The translations under genes and the position numbers were made by a program. Positions 59,265 to 64,000 of a stretch of 64,000 bases of DNA are shown piece by piece; within the stretch, counting starts at the first letter, position 1, and each line of letters begins with the position of its first letter. The stretch comes from Streptomyces naganishii JCM 4654 (lineage in GTDB: Bacteria > Actinomycetota > Actinomycetes > Streptomycetales > Streptomycetaceae), in assembly GCF_014650575.1 (NCBI RefSeq), contig NZ_BMVF01000009.1, positions 62,001 to 126,000 of the forward strand. The letters run 5' to 3'. A model generated the notes under the pieces. That model saw only the letters and a list, made by a program, of their open reading frames with translations, searched no databases and was not told the origin of the DNA.

Positions 59265-60299
59265 ATGTTCGTCGCATGGAGAGACCTCCGGTTCGCCAAG
59301 GGGCGCTTCGCCCTGATGGGGACCGTTGTCGTACTGATCACGCTGCTCGTGGGGCTGCTGTCCGGGCTGACCGCCGGGCTGGCCCAGCAGAACACCTCGG
59401 CGGTACGGCAGCTGCCCGCCGACCACCTGGCCTTCGCCGCGCCGCCCGCGGGCCGCTCGGTGTCCTTCGCCGACTCCTCGCTCCCGGCGTCCGCCGTACA
59501 GCGGTGGGCGCGGCGGGTGCCGTACGCCGAGCCGGTCGCGATCCGCACGGTCAACGCGGCCGCCGGGGACCGTACGGCGGCGGTGTCGCTGTTCGCCGTA
59601 CGGCCCGGCGGCGGCATCGCACCTGAGGGAGTCGCACCCGGGCGTGCGGTGCTCACCGTGAAGGCGGCCGCGGACCTCGGGGTGACGGCCGGGGACCGGG
59701 TGCGGCTCGGGTCCGCCACGTGGACCGTGGCGGCCGTCGCGGGCGGAGCCTCGTACAGCCACACGCCGGTGGTGTGGACGGCCTGGGACGGGGGCCGGGC
59801 CACCGTGATCGCGCTGCGCGCGCACGGCGCCGACCTCGCGGCCGGGGACCGGGCCGCCGGCACGAAGACGCTCGCCAAGGACGACGCGCTCACCGCCATC
59901 GGGTCCTACCAGGCGGAGAACGGCTCGCTCCAGCTGATGCGCGGCTTCCTCTTCGTCATCTCCGCGCTGGTCATCGGCGCGTTCTTCACGGTGTGGACGA
60001 TCCAGCGCTCCCCCGACATCGCCGTCCTCAAGGCGCTGGGCGCCTCCACCCGCTACCTGCTGCGCGACGCGCTGGGCCAGGCCGTTGTCCTGCTCGCCGC
60101 CGGCACGCTCCTCGGCACCGGACTCGCGGGCCTCGCGGGCGCGCTCGTACGGGGCGGTTCGGTGCCCTTCGTGCTGGACCTGCCCACCGTGCTGCTGCCC
60201 GCCGGGGTGACCATCGTGCTCGGTGTGCTGGGCGCCGGCCTGTCCGTGCGGCGGATCACCGCCGTCGACCCGCTGACCGCGCTGGGAGGCGTGCGATGA
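59265..60299 (+). CDS. ABC transporter permease (FtsX/MacB-type)
   Basis: A 344-residue permease: one N-terminal helix (LMGTVVVLITLLVGLLSGLT), an extracellular domain of about 200 residues, and three C-terminal helices (FLFVISALVIGAFFTVWTIQ, AVVLLAAGTLLGTGLAGLAG, TVLLPAGVTIVLGVLGAGLS), the FtsX topology. It ends RRITAVDPLTALGGVR as is usual for the family. It exports or extracts lipids or peptides with the coupled ATPase. ATG 59265 was chosen because the membrane helix follows closely; an upstream start would add a non-conserved leader. Confidence 0.9.
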   Translation: MFVAWRDLRFAKGRFALMGTVVVLITLLVGLLSGLTAGLAQQNTSAVRQLPADHLAFAAPPAGRSVSFADSSLPASAVQRWARRVPYAEPVAIRTVNAAAGDRTAAVSLFAVRPGGGIAPEGVAPGRAVLTVKAAADLGVTAGDRVRLGSATWTVAAVAGGASYSHTPVVWTAWDGGRATVIALRAHGADLAAGDRAAGTKTLAKDDALTAIGSYQAENGSLQLMRGFLFVISALVIGAFFTVWTIQRSPDIAVLKALGASTRYLLRDALGQAVVLLAAGTLLGTGLAGLAGALVRGGSVPFVLDLPTVLLPAGVTIVLGVLGAGLSVRRITAVDPLTALGGVR

Positions 60300-60967
60300 G
60301 CCTGATCCTCGACGACGTCACGCTGACCTACCCCGACGGGGACGGCAGGCTCACGGCCCTGGACCGGGTGCGGCTGGAGGTGCCCGCCGGGTCCCTCATG
60401 GCGGTCGTCGGACCGTCCGGCTCGGGCAAGTCCAGCCTGCTCGCCGTGGCCGCCACGTTGATCCGGCCGGACAGCGGGCGGGTGTGCGTGGCCGGGACGC
60501 CGACCGGGGAGCTGAGCGCGGCCGAGCGCGCCGTGCTGCGCAGGCGGAACATCGGCATCGTCTTCCAGCAGCCGAACCTGCTGCCGTCGCTGACGGCGGC
60601 CGAGCAGCTGGAGGTGATGGCCCGCCTCGACGGACGCCGGGCGGCGGCCGGACGGGCCCGGGAACTGCTGGCCGCGGTCGGACTCGCCGACCAGGCGCAC
60701 CGGCACCCGCACCAGCTCTCCGGCGGCCAGCGCCAGCGGGTCAACATCGCGCGGGCGCTGATGAACGAGCCGTCCGTCCTCCTCGTCGACGAGCCCACCA
60801 GCGCCCTCGACCACGAGCGCGGCGCGGCCGTCCTGGACCTGCTCACCCACCTCACGCACGACAGGGGCACCGCGACCGTCCTGGTCACCCACGACCGGGC
60901 CCACCTGGACGCGGCGGACGCGGTGCACGAGATGCGGGACGGGCGGCTCACGGTGCTCACCGTGTGA
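60296..60967 (+). CDS. ABC transporter ATP-binding protein (LolD/MacB-type)
   Basis: A 223-residue ATPase: Walker A VVGPSGSGKSSLL, Q-loop IVFQQPNLLPSLT, signature HQLSGGQRQRVNIARAL, Walker B VLLVDEPTSALD and the switch His in VLVTHDRAHLD. Its ATG overlaps the permease stop (ATGA). One ATPase and one permease would form a dimer-of-each exporter, placed opposite the two-component system that probably regulates it. Confidence 0.95.
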   Translation: MSLILDDVTLTYPDGDGRLTALDRVRLEVPAGSLMAVVGPSGSGKSSLLAVAATLIRPDSGRVCVAGTPTGELSAAERAVLRRRNIGIVFQQPNLLPSLTAAEQLEVMARLDGRRAAAGRARELLAAVGLADQAHRHPHQLSGGQRQRVNIARALMNEPSVLLVDEPTSALDHERGAAVLDLLTHLTHDRGTATVLVTHDRAHLDAADAVHEMRDGRLTVLTV

Positions 60968-60998
60968 TCAGCCGCCGGTGAGTGACATCCGGGCGGCC

Positions 60999-61044
60999 GG
61001 TGGCGGTGGCGGTGGCGGTGGCGGTGGCGGTGGCGGCGGTGGGC
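60999..61044. repeat. GGTGGC hexanucleotide microsatellite
   Basis: The unit GGTGGC is repeated about seven times between the convergent ABC ATPase and allR genes, 13 bp before the allR stop. It encodes nothing on its own and could vary in copy number. Confidence 0.75.
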
Positions 61045-61056
61045 CGGGTGGCCGGT

Positions 61057-61854
61057 TCAGGCCGCCGGGCCCGTGCCGGACAGGGCCTCGGAGAGGTCCA
61101 CGGCCACCTGCTGGAGCACCGGGACGATGCGCTCGGTGGCCGCCTCCGTGACCCGGCCGGCCGGGCCCGAGATGGAGATGGCGGCGGCGGTGGGGGAGTC
61201 GGGGACGGTGACCGCGAGGCAGCGCACCCCTATCTCCTGCTCGTTGTCGTCCATGGCGTAGCCGAGCCGGCGCACGTCCTCAAGGGCGGCCAGGAAGCCC
61301 TCCGGGGTGGTGATGGTCCTGTCGGTGGCGGCGGGCATGCCGGTGCGGGCCAGCAGGGCGCGCACCTCGTGGTCCGGGGTGTGCGCGAGCAGCGCCTTGC
61401 CCACGCCCGTGGAGTGCGGCAGGACGCGCCGGCCGACCTCGGTGAACATCCGCATCGAGTGCTTGGACGGCACCTGCGCCACGTACACGACCTCGTCGCC
61501 GTCGAGCAGGGCCATGTTCGCCGTCTCTCCGGTCTCCTCCACCAGGCGGGCGAGGTAGGGGCGGGCCCAGGTGCCCAGCAGCCGGGAGGCGGATTCGCCG
61601 AGGCGGATCAGGCGGGGGCCGAGCGCGTACCGTCGGTTGGGCTGCTGGCGTACGTAGCCGCAGGCCACGAGGGTGCGCATCAGGCGGTGGATGGTCGGCA
61701 GCGGCAGCCCGCCGGCCGCCGACAGCTCGCTGAGGCCGACCTCGCCGCCCGCGTCCGCCATCCGCTCGAGCAGATCGAAGGCGCGCTCGAGGGACTGGAC
61801 CCCGCCGCCGGAGGACTTGGCGGAGTCGGTGGTGCTGGCGCTGGACGTCGGCAC
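61057..61854 (-). CDS. allR: IclR-family repressor of allantoin/glyoxylate genes (AllR)
   Basis: A 265-residue IclR regulator. The N-terminal winged helix is VQSLERAFDLLERMADAGGE, then LSELSAAGGLPLPTIHRLMR and TLVACGYVRQQPNRRYALGP. The ligand domain has NMALLDGDEVVYVAQVPSKH, LPHSTGVGKALLAH, DDNEQEIGVRCLAVTV and AAISISGPAGRV. In S. coelicolor AllR represses the allantoin pathway and is released by allantoate and, more weakly, glyoxylate. It is divergent from allB with operators between. It is identified as AllR by this position and by the shared sites at four promoters. GTG 61854 has AAGGA upstream. Confidence 0.9.
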   Translation of the reverse strand: MPTSSASTTDSAKSSGGGVQSLERAFDLLERMADAGGEVGLSELSAAGGLPLPTIHRLMRTLVACGYVRQQPNRRYALGPRLIRLGESASRLLGTWARPYLARLVEETGETANMALLDGDEVVYVAQVPSKHSMRMFTEVGRRVLPHSTGVGKALLAHTPDHEVRALLARTGMPAATDRTITTPEGFLAALEDVRRLGYAMDDNEQEIGVRCLAVTVPDSPTAAAISISGPAGRVTEAATERIVPVLQQVAVDLSEALSGTGPAA

Positions 61855-61907
61855 GGCGCGTTCCTTTCGGGACTGGCGGGCAGGGCCAAAGCCTATCGGG
61901 GAGCCGG

Positions 61908-61936
61908 TTGACCGCCCGCCTGTGCGGAACTACGTT
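61908..61936 (+). promoter_or_regulatory. allB promoter
   Basis: TTGACC (61908-61913), 17-bp spacer, TACGTT (61931-61936). The -10 overlaps the left operator dyad by 2 bp and the start would fall inside it, the same arrangement as at gcl. Confidence 0.65.
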
Positions 61937-61970
61937 CTGATAGCCGGAATCCTAATTCCGCTTTGTGGAA
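61935..61970. promoter_or_regulatory. Paired AllR-type operators between allR and allB
   Basis: TTCTGATAGCCGGAA (61935-61949) and TTCCGCTTTGTGGAA (61956-61970) lie 6 bp apart, the same 15+6+15 layout as at gcl, hyi and aceB. The pair covers the allB start point and lies 81-116 bp upstream of allR, so it may control both divergent genes. Confidence 0.75.
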
Positions 61971-62046
61971 ACGTCCAGACTGTGTGCCCCGGGCCGCCCG
62001 GCGGCAGTGTGCCTCTTGACGGGGTGCGGGCGTGAGTGAAGACTCA

Positions 62047-62063
62047 TTCAACAGAATGTTGAA
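62047..62063. promoter_or_regulatory. 17-bp dyad in the allB leader
   Basis: TTCAACAGAATGTTGAA is a perfect TTCAAC-N5-GTTGAA. It fits the pattern shared with 37130-37146 and 56047-56063. It lies 32-48 bp before the allB GTG, downstream of the promoter, where it could act as a roadblock operator or an RNA hairpin. Confidence 0.5.
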
Positions 62064-62094
62064 GCATTCGAGTCGAGATCCGAGAGGGGTCCGG

Positions 62095-63435
62095 GTGTCC
62101 GACGCTGAGCTGGTGCTTCGCTCGACCCGCGTGATCACGCCCGAGGGGACGCGCCCCGCGTCGGTCGTGGTCGCGGGCGGCACGATCACGGCCGTACTCC
62201 CGCACGACGCCGACGTGCCACCGGGCGCCCGCCTGGAGGACTTCGGCGACGACGTGCTGCTGCCCGGCCTCGTCGACACCCACGTGCACGTCAACGACCC
62301 GGGCCGCACCGAGTGGGAGGGCTTCTGGACCGCCACCCGCGCGGCGGCGGCCGGCGGCATCACCACCCTCGTCGACATGCCGCTCAACTCCCTGCCCCCC
62401 ACCACGACCGTCGGCAACCTGCGCACCAAGCAGGACGTGGCCCGCGACAAGGCCCACATCGACGTCGGCTTCTGGGGCGGCGCCCTGCCCGGCAACGTCA
62501 AGGACCTGCGCCCGCTGCACGAGGCCGGCGTCCTCGGCTTCAAGGCCTTCCTGTCGCCCTCGGGCGTGGAGGAGTTCCCGCATCTCACACAGGAGGAACT
62601 GGCCCGCTCGCTCGCGGAGATCGCCTCCTTCGACGGCCTGCTCGTCGTGCACGCCGAGGACCCCCGTCACCTCGCCGCCGCCCCGCAGCAGGGCGGTCCG
62701 AAGTACGCCGACTTCCTCGCCTCCCGGCCGCACCACGCCGAGGACACCGCCGTCGCCGCCCTGATCGAGCGAGCCAGGCGCCTCGACGCGCGCGTGCACG
62801 TGCTCCACCTCTCCTCCGGCGACGCGCTGCCGCTGATCGCGGCGGCCAGGGCGGACGGCGTACGGATCACCGTGGAGACCTGCCCGCACTACCTCACCCT
62901 GACCGCCGAGGAAGTCCCGGACGGCGCCAGCGAGTTCAAGTGCTGCCCGCCGATCCGCGAAGCCGCCAACCAGGACCTGCTCTGGCAGGCACTGGCCGAC
63001 GGCACCATCGACTGCGTGGTCACCGACCACTCGCCCTCCACCGCCGACCTCAAGACCGACGACTTCGCCACCGCCTGGGGCGGCATCTCCGGCCTCCAGC
63101 TGAGCCTGTCCGCCGTGTGGACCGAGGCGCGGCGGCGCGGCCACGGCCTGGACGACGTGGTCCGCTGGATGTCCGCGCACACGGCACGCCTGGTCGGCCT
63201 CGACGCGCGCAAGGGCGCCGTCGCGCCGGGCCGCGACGCCGACTTCGCCGTCCTCGCGCCCGAGGAGACCTTCACCGTCGACCCGGCCGCCCTCCACCAC
63301 CGCAACCGCGTCACCGCCTACGCCGGCCGGACCCTGCACGGCGTGGTGAGGTCCACCTGGCTGCGCGGCGAACGCATCGCCGCGGACGGCGAGTTCACCG
63401 CACCGAGAGGCCGCCTGCTCACCCGCACCCACTGA
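62095..63435 (+). CDS. allB: Allantoinase
   Basis: A 446-residue cyclic amidohydrolase. The binuclear metal site is visible: VDTHVHVNDPGRTEWEGFWT (HxH), the carboxylated Lys in GFKAFLSPSGVEEFP, VVHAEDPRH, VHVLHLSSGDALPLI and the catalytic Asp in DCVVTDHSPSTADLK. It opens allantoin to allantoate. GTG 62095 is chosen because GAGAGGGG lies 5 bp upstream and VSDAELVLRSTRVITPEGTR is the family N-terminus; GTG 62032 would read through the dyad. It is followed by allA after 32 bp. Confidence 0.95.
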   Translation: MSDAELVLRSTRVITPEGTRPASVVVAGGTITAVLPHDADVPPGARLEDFGDDVLLPGLVDTHVHVNDPGRTEWEGFWTATRAAAAGGITTLVDMPLNSLPPTTTVGNLRTKQDVARDKAHIDVGFWGGALPGNVKDLRPLHEAGVLGFKAFLSPSGVEEFPHLTQEELARSLAEIASFDGLLVVHAEDPRHLAAAPQQGGPKYADFLASRPHHAEDTAVAALIERARRLDARVHVLHLSSGDALPLIAAARADGVRITVETCPHYLTLTAEEVPDGASEFKCCPPIREAANQDLLWQALADGTIDCVVTDHSPSTADLKTDDFATAWGGISGLQLSLSAVWTEARRRGHGLDDVVRWMSAHTARLVGLDARKGAVAPGRDADFAVLAPEETFTVDPAALHHRNRVTAYAGRTLHGVVRSTWLRGERIAADGEFTAPRGRLLTRTH

Positions 63436-63467
63436 CACCGACTCCCGAAAGGCAGGACCAGACCACC

Positions 63468-64000
63468 GTGACGGCGATCGAGAGCTTCACCGGCGACGCG
63501 CAGCCCTACAGCGGCGGCGACCCGTACGCGGACTACCGCACCGCCGACTTCCCCTTCACCCACCTCGCCGACCTCGCCGACCGCCGGCTCGGCGCCGGTG
63601 TCATCGCCGCCAACGACGAGTTCTTCGCCATGCGCGAGAACCTGCTGCTGCCCCATCGCGCCGAGTTCGACCCCGAGCACTTCGGGCACAAGGGCAAGAT
63701 CATGGACGGCTGGGAGACCCGGCGCCGGCGCGGCACCGGGGCCGGGCACCCCTGGCCCGCCGAGGACGACCACGACTGGGCGCTGATCCGGCTCGGCGCG
63801 CCGGGCGTCGTACGCGGCATCGTCGTGGACACCGCCCACTTCCGCGGCAACCACCCGCAGGCGGTGTCCGTCGAGGGGACCTCGGTACCGGGCTCCCCGT
63901 CCCCGGAGGAACTGCTCTCGGACGACGTGAAGTGGACGACGCTGGTCCCGCGCACCCCGGTCGGCGGCCACGCGGCCAACGGCTTCGCGGTGGACGTGCC
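63468..64000 (+). CDS. allA: Allantoicase (partial, C-terminus outside window)
   Basis: About 177 codons are visible from GTG 63468. The repeat-type allantoicase N-domain is clear: YADYRTADFPFTHLADLADR, RLGAGVIAANDEFFAMRENL, KIMDGWETRRRRGTGAGHPW, DHDWALIRLGAPGVVRGIVV and DTAHFRGNHPQAVSVEG. It converts allantoate to ureidoglycolate and urea. It is 32 bp after allB, so cotranscribed from the AllR-controlled promoter. The second beta-jelly-roll repeat must lie to the right of the window. Confidence 0.95.
   Translation, partial: MTAIESFTGDAQPYSGGDPYADYRTADFPFTHLADLADRRLGAGVIAANDEFFAMRENLLLPHRAEFDPEHFGHKGKIMDGWETRRRRGTGAGHPWPAEDDHDWALIRLGAPGVVRGIVVDTAHFRGNHPQAVSVEGTSVPGSPSPEELLSDDVKWTTLVPRTPVGGHAANGFAVDV

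Overview
The window is high-GC actinobacterial DNA, almost certainly a Streptomyces chromosome. GTG starts, ATGA/GTGA stop-start overlaps, leaderless-looking promoters, a LAL-type LuxR regulator, DUF3040 and DUF5955 proteins, an HxlR regulator and a full urate-to-glyoxylate pathway all fit that genus. I see no tRNA, rRNA, CRISPR array, insertion sequence or prophage. About 63 protein genes are supported; feoB and allA run off the window ends.

Layout. 1-2004: feoB-feoA ferrous iron uptake behind a plausible iron box. 2171-3489: an SRPBCC protein and a polysaccharide-deacetylase lipoprotein. 3660-16620: a surface-glycan locus with a UDP-sugar decarboxylase-like SDR, a NodU/TobZ-type carbamoyltransferase, the heptose enzymes GmhB, GmhA and HldE, two GT9 heptosyltransferase-like proteins, two GT4 and three GT2 glycosyltransferases. 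Most genes overlap by 4 bp. 16725-25459: small proteins, a pyruvyltransferase-like protein, MgtC, a PPOX/F420-type protein, CBS and AlkZ-like proteins, a trypsin and a large LAL regulator. 25707-30823: a DGC-domain protein, a remnant of a HTH regulator, a GAF-LuxR regulator and two acyl-CoA synthetases.

31326-42216 and 54267-64000 hold purine and glyoxylate catabolism. Urate is degraded by PucL, UraH and UraD, fed by an 8-oxoguanine-deaminase-type amidohydrolase and an NCS2 permease. Allantoin is opened by AllB and AllA. The glyoxylate formed goes to malate (AceB) or through Gcl, Hyi and GlxR to glycerate. An IclR repressor (AllR) lies beside allB. I found the same paired operator (two 15-bp dyads 6 bp apart) at the gcl, hyi, aceB and allB promoters, and a second, unrelated dyad at uraD, aceB and allB.

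42328-54231 is a mixed region: a TMEM175-type channel, a thioesterase, a phosphatase, an aminotransferase/HxlR pair with its own paired dyads, a secreted protein/VWA pair, two divergent NIS siderophore synthetases, a hydrolase and a HipA-like kinase. 56130-60967 holds a MobA/MocA-like nucleotidyltransferase, a DUF5955 protein, a NarL-type two-component pair and an ABC transporter.

The most unusual unit is the heptose and carbamoyl glycan locus: a set of genes resembling Gram-negative LPS inner-core synthesis in a Gram-positive host, with no HldD epimerase, flippase, ABC exporter or polymerase visible in the cluster.
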